A stretch of 60,318 nucleotides of DNA from NCBI RefSeq assembly GCF_913776015.1, contig NZ_CAJYMD010000030.1, positions 1-60,318 of the forward strand. The letters are read 5' to 3'. Position numbers and translations under genes: made by a program. Source of the stretch: an uncultured Oxalicibacterium sp. Lineage in GTDB: Bacteria; Pseudomonadota; Gammaproteobacteria; Burkholderiales; Burkholderiaceae_D. The notes below the pieces were generated by a model that was not told where the DNA came from, made no database searches, and saw only the letters and a list, made by a program, of their open reading frames with translations. This document shows positions 48,408 through 58,645 of the stretch, one piece after another. The first letter of the stretch is position 1; the number at the start of each line of letters is the position of its first letter.

Positions 48408-49316
48408 TCAATGCGTCACGGTACCGCTCAAACCGATTCCGGCGAGCTTGGCCTTGGCCTTTTCGGCTTCCGCTTCACTGGCAAACGGCCCGACACGGAC
48501 GCGGATGCGATCGCCCGCGGCGGTCGATACCTTCTGCGTATAAGACTTCAGGCCCGCGGCCTGCAATTTCTTCTGCAATTCGTTGACCTTGTCCTGCGAT
48601 GTCAGTGCGGCTACCTGCAGCGACACCTTGCCAGTACTACCGGCATTTGCACTGGCGACAGGTTTTGCTGCCGGCTTGTCGGCAGCACGTCCTTCCAGAA
48701 TGGCGCGCGCACGTGCCGCTTCGGCAGAGGTATCGTGCTTGTCGATGGAAGGCGGTTGCTGTTTGGCGGGTGCCGGCTCGACCTTGGCCACAGCCGCAGG
48801 CTTTGCAGGCGTCGGAGGCGTGATGGTAGTCACAGGCGGCGCAGGTGTCGGCTCTGGCACGACAGGCTTGGCAAGCTGTTTGGGCGGCTCAACCGATTTT
48901 TCCGCAGCGCGGACTAGGGTTTGTTCGACGACTTCCTCGCCCGCACTGAGCGAAGACTGCGGCGTTTCGTTGGAAGATGGCGTGGAAGCCGTTGCGACAG
49001 GCTTGCTTTCCGCTTTTGTGGCTGGCGCAGGCGTATCTTTGGAAGGAATCTGGATCGCGACGTCGTCTGAAAGCGGCTTCGGTTCGGAGTCGAGAATCAT
49101 TGGCAAGCCGATAACGGCAGCCAGCACCAGTGCGACTGCACCGACGAGACGGCGACGCGCGCGCTTTTTCTCGGGCAGAACCGGATCGACAGGTTCGTCG
49201 CGTTTGCTTTTGCGGCGGGTTCGCCCCGGCTGTTCTTCGTCCGCTCGGGAGTAAAAATCGCTGTCGCGGGCCGACGATTCCTGTCGGTCTTTACGAAAAA
49301 ACGAGAGCAAGCCCAT
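48408..49316 (-). CDS. SPOR-domain cell-division protein (DedD/FtsN-like)
   Basis: The 302-residue product has a charged cytoplasmic N-terminus of about 50 residues, one transmembrane helix (RRLVGAVALVLAAVIGLPMI, about 54-73), a Pro/Ala/Thr-rich periplasmic linker and a C-terminal SPOR domain (about 225-300, KVSLQVAALTSQDKVNELQK and RVRVGPFASEAEAEKAKAKL) that binds denuded peptidoglycan at the division site. The folC-dedD-cvpA-purF gene order supports the name dedD; an FtsN-type role cannot be separated from DedD by sequence alone. Confidence 0.88.
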   Translation of the reverse strand: MGLLSFFRKDRQESSARDSDFYSRADEEQPGRTRRKSKRDEPVDPVLPEKKRARRRLVGAVALVLAAVIGLPMILDSEPKPLSDDVAIQIPSKDTPAPATKAESKPVATASTPSSNETPQSSLSAGEEVVEQTLVRAAEKSVEPPKQLAKPVVPEPTPAPPVTTITPPTPAKPAAVAKVEPAPAKQQPPSIDKHDTSAEAARARAILEGRAADKPAAKPVASANAGSTGKVSLQVAALTSQDKVNELQKKLQAAGLKSYTQKVSTAAGDRIRVRVGPFASEAEAEKAKAKLAGIGLSGTVTH

Positions 49317-49351
49317 ACGATTCAGTGGTCAGTTCTTCAGTGGACAATTCA

Positions 49352-50650
49352 TCAATGAAGCGCAGAATTGCGGAATTCCATGACACCAGCCACCGTCAGG
49401 AAGGATCCGAAAACCACAATTCTATCATTCTCCCCCGCGCGGCTCAGGGCATTCGCAAAAGCGTCAGCCGGATTGGCGAAGGTATCTATGGTGCGTTCAG
49501 CATCAGCATTGGCAAGATCGCCATCCACCGCGATCATCTGCTGCTTGAGTCCTTCGGCACTGGCGGCGCGCGGCAAGGGCAGATCGGTCACGCACCAGTG
49601 ATCGATACGCCCTTTCAGATGCGCAATCACGCCAGCAATATCCTTGTCCTGCATGGCGCCGAACACGGCGTAGGTATAGGGGTGGAAACCCATGTTGTCG
49701 AGATTTTGCGCCAACGTCGCCGCGGCATGTGGATTGTGCGCCACATCGAGAATGACCACCGGACGTCCAGGCAACACCTGGAATCGCCCCGCCAACGCCA
49801 CCGTCGCCAACCCGCTGCGCACATCCTGCGCACTGACCGGCAGGCGCAAGCGCAGCGCTTCCAGCGCCGCCAGCACGGCCGACGCATTCAACAACTGGTT
49901 GGCACCGCGCAAAGCCGGATAAGCGAGGCCGTTGCGGCGATTGCCACGCCCGCTGAAATTCCATTGCTGCGGGTCACCTGCATAGTTGAAATCGCGATTG
50001 AAGAGCCACAAGTCGGCGCCAATCGCGTCGGCATGGTCAACCAGCGATGCCGGTGGTACAGGATCGCCACAGATTGCCGTCTTGCCACCGCGGAAGATAC
50101 CGGCTTTCTCGAAACCGATCTTTTCGCGCGTATCGCCCAGGTACTCGATGTGATCGAGATCGACACTGGTGACGATGGCAACATCCGCATCCAGCACATT
50201 GACGGCATCGAGACGTCCACCGAGACCGACCTCGAAAATCACGGCATCGAGACCTGCATCGGCAAACAACTGCATGCCAGCCAGCGTCGTGAATTCAAAA
50301 TACGAAAGCGACACATCACCCCTCGCCTGTTCGATCTTGCCAAAGGCTTCGATCAACTGCGCATCGGTGACGGACTTGCCATCGATGCGCATACGCTCGT
50401 TGAAGACCAGCAAGTGTGGCGATGTGTACAAACCGACATGGTAACCGGCACGTAACAGAATCGATTCCAGCATGGCACAGGTGGAACCCTTGCCATTGGT
50501 GCCGCCAACGATGATTACAGGACAGGCAAACTGCAATTGCATGGCTTCGCGCACCTGCTGCACGCGTTCCAGTCCCATATCGATGGCTTTGGGGTGCATG
50601 GCTTCCAGACGAGCGAGCCATGCATCGAGAGTGACGGGCAAGGTATTCAT
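49352..50650 (-). CDS. folC: Bifunctional folylpolyglutamate synthase / dihydrofolate synthase
   Basis: The 432-residue ATP-dependent ligase adds glutamate to dihydropteroate and folates. The P-loop GTNGKGSTCAMLESILL is near residue 48, SPHLLVFNERMRIDGK near residue 76, and YFEFTTLAGMQLFADAG near residue 120. The Mur-ligase family C-terminal domain follows (ILDVAHNPHAAATLAQNL). The ATG at 50648-50650 is preferred to one 9 nt upstream. It lies downstream of accD, separated by a hairpin terminator that may be leaky, and upstream of dedD. Confidence 0.95.
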   Translation of the reverse strand: MNTLPVTLDAWLARLEAMHPKAIDMGLERVQQVREAMQLQFACPVIIVGGTNGKGSTCAMLESILLRAGYHVGLYTSPHLLVFNERMRIDGKSVTDAQLIEAFGKIEQARGDVSLSYFEFTTLAGMQLFADAGLDAVIFEVGLGGRLDAVNVLDADVAIVTSVDLDHIEYLGDTREKIGFEKAGIFRGGKTAICGDPVPPASLVDHADAIGADLWLFNRDFNYAGDPQQWNFSGRGNRRNGLAYPALRGANQLLNASAVLAALEALRLRLPVSAQDVRSGLATVALAGRFQVLPGRPVVILDVAHNPHAAATLAQNLDNMGFHPYTYAVFGAMQDKDIAGVIAHLKGRIDHWCVTDLPLPRAASAEGLKQQMIAVDGDLANADAERTIDTFANPADAFANALSRAGENDRIVVFGSFLTVAGVMEFRNSALH

Positions 50651-50695
50651 GTAGAACAAACAGTGGCGATAGCACGTAGATGGTGTCGCACCATC

Positions 50696-50730
50696 AAATA
50701 AAAAGCCCGAACCTGATCAGGTTCGGGCTT
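50696..50730 (-). terminator. Terminator between accD and folC
   Basis: The stem AAGCCCGAACCTG/CAGGTTCGGGCTT with an AT-containing loop is followed on the minus strand by TTTTATTT. It lies 18 nt after the accD stop and could separate the trp-accD transcript from folC. Confidence 0.85.
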
Positions 50731-50747
50731 GGCATCTCAAGCGGCAA

Positions 50748-51620
50748 TCAGGCCAGTACGTCAGCCGACTGATTTTGCAACAGCGCCAGCAGATGCGCGA
50801 TTTCTTCACGCATCTTGCGACGATCGACGATCATGTCCACCGCGCCTTTTTGCACGAGGAACTCGGCCCGCTGGAAGCCTTCCGGCAGTTTTTCACGCAC
50901 GGTATTCTCGATCACGCGCGGACCGGCAAAACCGACCAGTGCCTTTGGCTCCGCAATCACGACATCGCCAAGGAAAGCGAACGATGCCGAAACACCACCC
51001 ATGGTCGGATCGGTCAATACTGAAATGAACGGCACTTTCTTTTCCGACAGCTTGGTCAGCATGGCCGTAGTTTTCGCCATCTGCATCAGCGACAGCAAGC
51101 CTTCCTGCATGCGCGCACCACCGGTCGCGGTAAAGCAGATGAAAGGCACTTTCTGTTCGAGCGCCGTCTGCGCAGCGCGGGCAAAACGCTCTCCCACGAC
51201 GGAACCCATGGAACCGCCCATGAACTCGAATTCAAAGCAGGCCACCACGACCGGCAGGCTCATGATCGAACCGCCCATGACCACCAACGCATCGGTTTCG
51301 CCGGTGGCTTCCAGTGCCGACTTCAGCCGTTCCGGATATTTCTTGCTGTCCTTGAACTTGAGCGTATCGACCGGCAGCACTTCCTGCGCGATGTCGTAAC
51401 GACCGCCTGCATCCAGCAAGGCATCGAGACGATCGCGCGCACGGATGCGCATGTGATGCGAGCACTTTGGGCAAACATGGATGTTGGATTCCAGATCGGT
51501 ACGGTAAAGAACCGATTCGCACGATGGGCATTTGACCCACAGACCTTCCGGTACCGACTTGCGCTGCGCGCTGTCGGAACGTTGAATGCGTGGGGGAAGG
51601 AGTTTTTCAAGCCAGCTCAT
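50748..51620 (-). CDS. accD: Acetyl-CoA carboxylase carboxyltransferase subunit beta
   Basis: The 290-residue subunit of the carboxyltransferase makes malonyl-CoA with AccA. The N-terminal zinc ribbon has CPSCESVLY and VCPKC (Cys residues near 32, 35, 51 and 54). The carboxyltransferase core contains [20 protein letters not shown] and [15 protein letters not shown]. The ATG at 51618-51620 gives the family start [12 protein letters not shown]; an ATG 15 nt earlier is possible. Conserved trpA-accD-folC order. Confidence 0.96.
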   Translation of the reverse strand: MSWLEKLLPPRIQRSDSAQRKSVPEGLWVKCPSCESVLYRTDLESNIHVCPKCSHHMRIRARDRLDALLDAGGRYDIAQEVLPVDTLKFKDSKKYPERLKSALEATGETDALVVMGGSIMSLPVVVACFEFEFMGGSMGSVVGERFARAAQTALEQKVPFICFTATGGARMQEGLLSLMQMAKTTAMLTKLSEKKVPFISVLTDPTMGGVSASFAFLGDVVIAEPKALVGFAGPRVIENTVREKLPEGFQRAEFLVQKGAVDMIVDRRKMREEIAHLLALLQNQSADVLA

Positions 51621-51737
51621 CGCGACCTCTTTCAAATTTCAAGTTGCCGAATTGTACCGTTTGCCCGGTCATTCGCCAAAAATGGGGTTGCTGCGTAAAA
51701 GTGCGCTATTTTACTGCGCCGCAACGACATTGCCACC

Positions 51738-52535
51738 TTATTCGTCAATCGCCTTGCGAATCCCGGACAGGAAAGTGCGCACGGCTGCAACCGCCTGCTC
51801 ACGCGGTGTATTTTCCAGTTCCTGGATGATGCGACTGCCAATCACGATGGCGTCCGACACGGCTGCAACGGCTTTCGCCGTTGCCGCATCGCGAATGCCG
51901 AACCCGACGCCGATCGGCAGTTTCACATGCTGGCGAATCGCCGCGATGCGTTGCGCCACTTCCTGCGTATCGATATTGGCAGCACCAGTCACGCCTTTCA
52001 GCGAAACGTAATAGCTGAAGCCGCTGCCATGGGCCGCCACCTGCTTGATGCGCTCTTCGGTTGAAGTCGGCGCCAACAGGAAAATCGGATCCATGTCGGC
52101 CGCTTTCAGCAAGGCGGCAAATTCTTCACATTCTTCAGGCGGATAATCGACCACGATCGTGCCATCGACACCCGCATCCCTAGCTGCCTGAACGAAAGCC
52201 GCCTGACCCATGCGTTCGATCGGGTTGGCGTAGCCCATCAGCACCACAGGTGTGGTCGTATTGGTCTTGCGGAATTCGCGCACATAATCGAGCACATCAC
52301 GCATGCCGACGTTGAACGTGAGTGCACGTTCGCAGGCGCGCTGAATCACCGGGCCTTCGGCCATCGGGTCGGAAAACGGTACGCCCAGCTCCAGAATATC
52401 GGCACCACCTTCGACCAACGCATGCAACAAAGGCACCGTCAGTTCGGGCGCCGGATCGCCAGCGGTAATGAAAGGAATGAGGCCTTTGCGTTTTTGTGCT
52501 GCCAAGGCGGTCAGCGTGGACTGGATTCTGGACAT
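51738..52535 (-). CDS. trpA: Tryptophan synthase alpha chain
   Basis: The 265-residue TIM-barrel subunit cleaves indole-3-glycerol phosphate. The catalytic Glu and Asp are in [18 protein letters not shown] near residues 47-64, and the phosphate-binding loop is in the C-terminal part ([23 protein letters not shown]). The start at 52533-52535 ([18 protein letters not shown]) matches the family; in-frame ATGs further upstream would extend the protein by 30 non-conserved residues. It follows trpB after 111 nt. Confidence 0.96.
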   Translation of the reverse strand: MSRIQSTLTALAAQKRKGLIPFITAGDPAPELTVPLLHALVEGGADILELGVPFSDPMAEGPVIQRACERALTFNVGMRDVLDYVREFRKTNTTTPVVLMGYANPIERMGQAAFVQAARDAGVDGTIVVDYPPEECEEFAALLKAADMDPIFLLAPTSTEERIKQVAAHGSGFSYYVSLKGVTGAANIDTQEVAQRIAAIRQHVKLPIGVGFGIRDAATAKAVAAVSDAIVIGSRIIQELENTPREQAVAAVRTFLSGIRKAIDE

Positions 52536-52646
52536 GGTTTCAGCAAGTTTGGTACAGGTGCGGATGCAAGGCATCGGCATGGAATCGGAAAACGGTGATG
52601 AGGAAGCAGCGAGCAAGACTGCCACTGCGCCTCATCGCGTTGATGG

Positions 52647-53918
52647 TCAATCGAACTTCAATCCTTTGCGCAGGGCGACGGTATGCATGTCCTTGTCGCC
52701 ACGGCCCGAAAGGTTGGCAAGCACGATCTTGTCGCTCGGCAGCGTCGCCACCAGCTTGGCGGCATATGCCAATGCATGGCTGGATTCGAGTGCCGGAATG
52801 ATGCCTTCGATATGGCAGCAATCGTGGAATGCCTGCAAGGCTTCCTCATCCGTCACCGAAACATACTGCGCACGTGCCGAATCCTTGAGCCATGCGTGCT
52901 CCGGGCCAACGCCCGGATAATCGAGGCCGGCCGAGACCGAATGCGTTTCGATGATCTGGCCGTTTTCATCCTGCAGCAGATAGGTGCGGTTGCCATGCAG
53001 CACGCCGGGCGAACCCGCCGTGAGTGATGCCGAATGCTTGCCGGTTTCGAGCCCCTCGCCTGCGGCTTCAACGCCGATGAGTTGCACACCGGGCACGCCG
53101 ATGTACGGATAGAAAATACCCATCGCATTCGAGCCGCCACCGATGCAGGCCAGCACGTAATCAGGCTGACGGCCGGCCATTTCCGGCATCTGTTCCTTGC
53201 ACTCTTCGCCGATCACGGACTGGAAGTCGCGCACCATCATCGGATACGGGTGCGGACCAGCCACGGTACCGATGATGTAGAAGGTGTTTTCCACGTTCGT
53301 CACCCAGTCACGCATGGCTTCATTGAGCGCATCCTTGAGTGTCTTGGAGCCGGATTCAACCGGCACAACGGTCGCGCCGAGCAGCTTCATGCGATAAACG
53401 TTCTGCGCCTGACGCTTGACGTCTTCGCTGCCCATGTAGACCACGCACTCCAGACCGAAGCGCGCACAAATCGTCGCCGTCGCCACACCATGCTGACCTG
53501 CACCGGTTTCAGCGATGATGCGCTTCTTGCCCATGCGACGTGCCAGCAGAGCCTGGCCAATCACGTTATTGATCTTGTGGGCACCGGTGTGATTGAGGTC
53601 TTCGCGCTTGAAGTAAATCTGGGCGCCGCCCATCATTTCCGACCAGCGCTTGGCGTGGTAGATCGGGCTCGGGCGACCGACAAAGTGCTTGAGGTCGTAG
53701 TGAAATTCCTCAAGGAAGGACGGGTCCTTGCTGTAATGCGCATAAGCCTTGTTGAGTTCAGCCAGCGCGTGACTCAGCGTCTCGGAAACGAAGCTGCCGC
53801 CATACTGGCCGAAATGCCCCTTGGCATCGGGAAAATTGTAGGGTGCGGTCTGCTGCAAGGTGGTGTCCGTTACAGCCTGCCGCTCGGCAAAACCGCCGAT
53901 TGCGTTCAATTCTTTCAT
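52647..53918 (-). CDS. trpB: Tryptophan synthase beta chain
   Basis: The 423-residue PLP-dependent subunit joins indole and serine. The PLP lysine is in [17 protein letters not shown] near residue 117, and the phosphate-binding loop is [15 protein letters not shown] near residue 258. An N-terminal extension of about 25 residues precedes the conserved [18 protein letters not shown]. It is 36 nt downstream of trpF; order trpF-trpB-trpA as in other betaproteobacteria. No leader peptide or attenuator was noticed. Confidence 0.97.
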   Translation of the reverse strand: MKELNAIGGFAERQAVTDTTLQQTAPYNFPDAKGHFGQYGGSFVSETLSHALAELNKAYAHYSKDPSFLEEFHYDLKHFVGRPSPIYHAKRWSEMMGGAQIYFKREDLNHTGAHKINNVIGQALLARRMGKKRIIAETGAGQHGVATATICARFGLECVVYMGSEDVKRQAQNVYRMKLLGATVVPVESGSKTLKDALNEAMRDWVTNVENTFYIIGTVAGPHPYPMMVRDFQSVIGEECKEQMPEMAGRQPDYVLACIGGGSNAMGIFYPYIGVPGVQLIGVEAAGEGLETGKHSASLTAGSPGVLHGNRTYLLQDENGQIIETHSVSAGLDYPGVGPEHAWLKDSARAQYVSVTDEEALQAFHDCCHIEGIIPALESSHALAYAAKLVATLPSDKIVLANLSGRGDKDMHTVALRKGLKFD

Positions 53919-53954
53919 GCGTATTCTCTTGTGAAGTTAGTCCTGCAAGCCGTG

Positions 53955-54635
53955 TCACACAGCATCGGCTGTGCGGACGGCGCGGATGAAGGCGCGAATC
54001 TTTTCGGCATCCTTGATGCCTTTTGCCGCCTCGACGCCACTGCTGACATCGACAGCAAACGGGCGTATGCGTGATACGGCTTCAGCCGCGTTTTGCGCGT
54101 TCAAGCCACCACTCAAAACGACCCGATGCGCGATGCTTTCCGGAATGAGAGACCAATCGAAAACCTTTCCACTGCCGCCGTAGCCATCCACAAACGTATC
54201 CAGCAACAAACCGGAAAACAGGGAACTGGCGGCGCGATATTGAGCTTCATATTCTATCAAATCGGCTGCCGTGGCTTCCGGTTTGACGCGCAAGGCGCGA
54301 ATAAAGGGACGATTGACCGCTGCGGCGATGTGCGCACACATTTCGGCCGTCTCGTCACCATGAAATTGCAGCAGGGCAAGCGGCACCTTGGCAATAACGG
54401 ATTGCACGGTCTCCAGCGATGCATTGACGAACAGGCCGGTCGTCGTGACGAAGGGTGGCACGCAACGCAGCAATTGCCCTGCCGCTTCCGGCGCAATGTT
54501 GCGCGGGCTGTGCGGATAAAAAACCAGACCGATGGCATCGGCGCCGGCGGCAATTGCATCGCGCACATCCTGTTCGCGCGTCAAGCCGCAAATCTTGATA
54601 CGTGTGCGATGCAGGGACGACATTTCCTCAGACAT
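53955..54635 (-). CDS. trpF: Phosphoribosylanthranilate isomerase
   Basis: The 226-residue TIM-barrel enzyme isomerises phosphoribosylanthranilate. The catalytic Cys is in KICGLTREQDVRDAIAAGAD, and the Asp general acid is in LLLDTFVDGYGGSGKVFDW near residue 140. The C-terminal segment VDVSSGVEAAKGIKDAEKIR is typical. The start is uncertain: ATG at 54633-54635 overlaps the truA stop by 8 nt, and ATG at 54621-54623 would start just after it. A much longer frame to 54752 is excluded by overlap with truA. Confidence 0.93.
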   Translation of the reverse strand: MSEEMSSLHRTRIKICGLTREQDVRDAIAAGADAIGLVFYPHSPRNIAPEAAGQLLRCVPPFVTTTGLFVNASLETVQSVIAKVPLALLQFHGDETAEMCAHIAAAVNRPFIRALRVKPEATAADLIEYEAQYRAASSLFSGLLLDTFVDGYGGSGKVFDWSLIPESIAHRVVLSGGLNAQNAAEAVSRIRPFAVDVSSGVEAAKGIKDAEKIRAFIRAVRTADAV

Positions 54636-55449
54636 AATCAAATGGCCACAAAGGGTTAATGAATTCTTCCTGCGGCAAACCCCACTTGGGGTCGTAATCG
54701 ATTTTTGCCAGATACAAACCGTCGGGCATGAAGGTCGGTGCAGCCAGCGCACGATCGCGCCCGTCCAACACGGTTTTCAGCCATTCTGGTGTCTGATTAC
54801 CAACGCCAACCACGATCAGCGAACCCAGGATATTGCGCACCATATGGTGCAGGAAGGCATTGGCCTGTAGGGTGAACAGAAACATGTTGCCATTCTGTTC
54901 GATACGGATTTCCTGCATGGTCTTGATCGGCGAATTGGCTTGGCACTGCGAAGAACGAAATGCCGAAAAGTCGTGCTGACCGATCAGGTGGTTTGCCGCT
55001 TCCTGCATGCGCGCCAGATCGAGCGGACGGAACACCCAGCCAGCACGGGCCGCCAGCATTGGCGAACGCACAGGGTGGTTGTACAGCACATACTGATACT
55101 TGCGCGCTGTGGCACTGAAGCGGGCATGGAATTCCAGTCCGTCAAGCGCAGGCACTTGCACCGCCCAGCGCACCGCAATCGATGGCGGCAGAAAGGCATT
55201 GACGCCGCGCACCCAGGAATTCATGTCGCGCGACAGCGTGGTATCGAAATGCACGACCTGCTCCAGACCATGCACACCGGCATCGGTACGGCCGGCACAC
55301 ATGACGCCAATTTCCTGCAAGGTGAATGCCTTGAGCGCTGCCTCCAGCGTATCCTGCACGGTACCGCCGCCGGGCTGGGTCTGCCAGCCACGCCACAGCG
55401 CGCCGTCATATTGCACGCCCAGCACGATACGTTTCGATTCGATGGTCAT
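54628..55449 (-). CDS. truA: tRNA pseudouridine synthase A
   Basis: The 273-residue product modifies uridines 38-40 in the anticodon loop of many tRNAs. The catalytic Asp is in CAGRTDAGVHGLEQVVHFD near residue 53. It starts MTIESKRIVLGVQYDGALWR, followed by the pairing segment RYQYVLYNHPVRSP. Genomic neighbours fimV upstream and trpF downstream are standard for the group. Normal length. Confidence 0.96.
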   Translation of the reverse strand: MTIESKRIVLGVQYDGALWRGWQTQPGGGTVQDTLEAALKAFTLQEIGVMCAGRTDAGVHGLEQVVHFDTTLSRDMNSWVRGVNAFLPPSIAVRWAVQVPALDGLEFHARFSATARKYQYVLYNHPVRSPMLAARAGWVFRPLDLARMQEAANHLIGQHDFSAFRSSQCQANSPIKTMQEIRIEQNGNMFLFTLQANAFLHHMVRNILGSLIVVGVGNQTPEWLKTVLDGRDRALAAPTFMPDGLYLAKIDYDPKWGLPQEEFINPLWPFDYV

Positions 55450-55471
55450 TGCAGGAAAAACATTCCGCTAA

Positions 55472-55508
55472 AAAGGAAAACGGGCGCAAGCATAGCATTG
55501 CGCCCGTT
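55472..55508 (-). terminator. Terminator between fimV and truA
   Basis: The stem AACGGGCGCAA/TTGCGCCCGTT with an eight-base loop is followed on the minus strand by TTCCTTTTT. It lies 19 nt after the fimV stop. Confidence 0.8.
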
Positions 55509-55526
55509 GACTGTGTCGTGAACCGT

Positions 55527-58412
55527 TCAGTTCAGCTTGGCGAGCAGCGCCGTCGCGCGTGCGGACTGTTCGCCATTACCGCCCTTGACGACTTCTTCCA
55601 GCAATTCGCGCGCGCCTTCCTTGTCACCGATTTCCTGATAAGCCAGTGCCAGATCCAGCTTGGTCGCCATTTCGGCACTACCGGAATAGCTGGCTTCGTC
55701 ATCCAGGCCCTCAAGCGGTGGCAAGGTATTGCCGGATGAGGAACTCAAAGGATCAAGTTCCAGCGAAATGTCGGACAGATCAAAATCCTCCGGCTTGGCC
55801 GTGACCGCCGGTGCGGGCGACTCAACTGCAGGCGGCAAATCGGATGGGAACTCCAGATCGAAGGCTTCCGGCAGCAACACCTCAGGCGCCGCAGCAGGTG
55901 GCGGCACGGGTGGTTGTTCCTCGGACAATTCCGGTTCGATCACTGGCGTGCTCACTGCGAGCGGCTGGTCTTCCTGCGTCGAGACAGGTGCGCTTGGCTC
56001 TCCCTTGTCAAGGAAGTCGAAATTGATGGCAGCCACTTCAGGTGGCAAATCGGCCGATGCCAGTTGCGTTGGCGACAAGGCATCGGCATCGTCGTCAGAT
56101 GCTTTTGGCTGATCATCGAAGCCATCGAGATCGAATTCGAGATCGGCCATGCTTGCCTGCGGCTCATCGATCAATGGCGAAGCGACCTTGACTGGTGCCG
56201 CCGGCTCATCGATCTGCGCGACATCGCCCAGCAGACTCGGCTCGGAGAAGGACAACTCTTCCTCGTCCTTGTGCAATGTCGGCACCTCATCCGATTCCGC
56301 TGCGGTAAACGCCAGCGGCTCCTCCTCATCTTTTTCAGTTGCAGCCAGAACCGTGGCGGCCGTCAGCACGCTCGCGAATTTCGAGTTGCCATCGGTGGTC
56401 GTGGCTGCCGAAGCGTAGAGTGGGTTATCGGGGTCAAGTGCCGCACCCAGCGTGGCGGCCTGCTCCCATTCAGGACCTTCACCGCGCGTCATGCTGTACA
56501 GCTCGGTCGCCAGGACTTCGAAAGCGCGTGCATCGCCGCGCATGGAATAGATTTCCAGCAATTTCAGGCGCACGGCGTGGCGGTCTGGTTGGTTGCGCAA
56601 GGCTTCCTTCAGAATCTCTTCTGCCTGTGCATCGCGGCCATAAGCAATATAGACATCGGCTTCCGCAATCGGATCGACTTCGTTGGTATCGAGCTGGCTG
56701 GCAGATGGCACGAAATTCGAGTTGAACACGCTGTTATTCGTGTCCACACTTTGACCGCCGGTTGCGCCGAACAGCGAATTCGACTTCAAGCTCGAATCGC
56801 TGAGGATGCTGTCTTCAAAGGTTTTCACCGGCTGCTTGCGACGACGCGAGCTGTAAATCCCCAATGCCGCCAGCAAGGCCAGCAAAATGCCGGCTCCCGG
56901 CAGGAACAGAGGATTGTTGCTCAGATCGTCGAAGAAACTGGTTTCCGGTGCTGTGGCCGCTGGTTGAACCGGCGCGACGACGGGTGGTTTCGCTGCAGGC
57001 TTGGCCGCATCGGCAGCGGTTTTTTCTTCCGCAGGTTTCTCGACTGTCGGCGGCGTTACCGCAGCTTCTGCGGTTTTTTCAGCTTCCACCGGAGCAGAAG
57101 CATTCGATGCAGAGGTAGCGGGTGCGGCGGCAGTGCCACCGGCTTCAGCCTGTTGCTGACGTGCTGCCAGATCCTGATTCTTGATCTCCAGCAGTTTCTG
57201 CAATTCGCTGACGTTCTTTTCAAGCTCGCGGACGCGTGCGTTGGCTTCGGCGATGGCCTTGTCGCGCGCGATCAAGTCTTCTTCGCTGACACCGCTGCGC
57301 GTGCTTGCTCCGGCAGTCGCACCGGCGCTGGCATCGTTGTTACCCGATTTCGACAGGCGCAGACGATCCTGCGCAGTCGCTGCACTGCCCTCTTCCTGTA
57401 CACGCGCCGTGATGCTGCCACTGGAACTTTGCCGACCTTCTTCGGTACGACGCGCTTGCGCTCCGCCCACCTGCGAAGCCAGCTTGTTACGGTAGGCGTT
57501 GAAATCGGCGGTCTGCGCGACTACCACGCCACGCGCTTCGCCGGCATTGATGGTTTCTGCTTCGGTCGCTGCCGGGATAGACAAAATCTGACCGGCGCGC
57601 AAACGATTCATGTTCTTGCCGACAAAGGCATCGGGATTGGCGCGATATAACGCGACCAGCATCTGATCGAGCGAGACGCCGGGCTCGCGGTACTGATTGG
57701 CGATATTCGCCAGCGTGTCGCCTTTTTTAACGGTATGTTCCTGCACGGTTTTCGCCGGCCGTGCAGGCTGAGTCGGACGGGGCGCAGCACGCGGCGTTGT
57801 CGCCGGTGTCGCTGTCGGCGTTGCAACCGCACGTGGCTCGGAACGCGGTGTTTCGCTGACTGGCGCAACCGGTGCCGGCGCAGATGGCGCGGGCGTCGTT
57901 ACCGTGGATTGCTGGACTTGGCTGTTGATGATGGGCGCCACCGATGCGGTGCGACCATTACGCAATTCGGGCGGATCCAGCAGGAAGGTGTATTCACGCA
58001 CAAGTCGACCGCGATTACCGCCGAGTTCCATCAGCATGTCGACGAATGGTTCATTGATCGGCTGTGTGGAGGTGACGCGTACCACCGGACCGCTGGCGCG
58101 TCGCTCGACCGAAAAACGCAGCGACAACAGCGCCGGCGTCAATTCGATATTTGCCTGGCGATAGGCATCCGCCGAGGCCAGGCGCGGTTGCAATGACTCC
58201 AGTTCATCGGCAGCGACCGCAGTCAGTTCGATCTCTGCCCGCAAGGGCTGCCCGAGCGCCGACTGTACCGACAACCGTCCGAGACCCGCCGCATGCGCAC
58301 TGGCCAGCACGGCCAGGGAAAGAACGGCAGCGCTGACAGCTTTTAAACGGAAAGAGGAAAGCGGGGAGGAAGAAGCGAGGGAGCGAGATTTTGACCGCAT
58401 TTTGAATGACAT
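55527..58412 (-). CDS. fimV: FimV-family pilus assembly/polar organising protein
   Basis: The 961-residue product has a signal-like N-terminus (SFRLKAVSAAVLSLAVLASA), a conserved FimV N-terminal domain (LGRLSVQSALGQPLRAEIEL), a LysM domain (HTVKKGDTLANIANQYREPG, near residue 225), a coiled-coil (near 395-430) and a transmembrane helix (PGAGILLALLAALGIYSSRR, near 512). A long acidic cytoplasmic region ends in a TPR-like C-terminal domain (LDLALAYQEIGDKEGARELL). FimV in Pseudomonas is required for type IV pilus function and polar assembly. Its linkers are Ala/Pro/Thr-rich. Together with pilW/pilF it suggests type IV pili. Confidence 0.92.
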   Translation of the reverse strand: MSFKMRSKSRSLASSSPLSSFRLKAVSAAVLSLAVLASAHAAGLGRLSVQSALGQPLRAEIELTAVAADELESLQPRLASADAYRQANIELTPALLSLRFSVERRASGPVVRVTSTQPINEPFVDMLMELGGNRGRLVREYTFLLDPPELRNGRTASVAPIINSQVQQSTVTTPAPSAPAPVAPVSETPRSEPRAVATPTATPATTPRAAPRPTQPARPAKTVQEHTVKKGDTLANIANQYREPGVSLDQMLVALYRANPDAFVGKNMNRLRAGQILSIPAATEAETINAGEARGVVVAQTADFNAYRNKLASQVGGAQARRTEEGRQSSSGSITARVQEEGSAATAQDRLRLSKSGNNDASAGATAGASTRSGVSEEDLIARDKAIAEANARVRELEKNVSELQKLLEIKNQDLAARQQQAEAGGTAAAPATSASNASAPVEAEKTAEAAVTPPTVEKPAEEKTAADAAKPAAKPPVVAPVQPAATAPETSFFDDLSNNPLFLPGAGILLALLAALGIYSSRRRKQPVKTFEDSILSDSSLKSNSLFGATGGQSVDTNNSVFNSNFVPSASQLDTNEVDPIAEADVYIAYGRDAQAEEILKEALRNQPDRHAVRLKLLEIYSMRGDARAFEVLATELYSMTRGEGPEWEQAATLGAALDPDNPLYASAATTTDGNSKFASVLTAATVLAATEKDEEEPLAFTAAESDEVPTLHKDEEELSFSEPSLLGDVAQIDEPAAPVKVASPLIDEPQASMADLEFDLDGFDDQPKASDDDADALSPTQLASADLPPEVAAINFDFLDKGEPSAPVSTQEDQPLAVSTPVIEPELSEEQPPVPPPAAAPEVLLPEAFDLEFPSDLPPAVESPAPAVTAKPEDFDLSDISLELDPLSSSSGNTLPPLEGLDDEASYSGSAEMATKLDLALAYQEIGDKEGARELLEEVVKGGNGEQSARATALLAKLN

Positions 58413-58560
58413 GAAGATGTTTCCGTTTGGCTGCTTCAGAAATCAGTGCGCCATAAGAACAAGAGTGATGGCGTCAGCTTCTCGTTCCTGATTGTCGTTT
58501 TTTTATGGACTTTCACCTTAGCATCATGGACTTACGCGCGCAAGCGAACGTAGCTTGGCA

Positions 58561-58613
58561 AATAAATGTAAAACCCGCCGCCAGCCTTTGTTACACGGCT
58601 GTGCGGCGGGTTT
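58561..58613 (-). terminator. Terminator of the leuB-asd transcript
   Basis: The arms AAACCCGCCGC and GCGGCGGGTTT form an outer stem with an inner CAGCC/GGCTG stem around a short loop, followed on the minus strand by TTTTACATTTATTT. It lies 33 nt after the asd stop. The 233 nt between asd and fimV hold this structure and presumably the fimV promoter. Confidence 0.88.
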
Positions 58614-58645
58614 CCTGTTGCGCCATGACAACATGGCATCGGTGT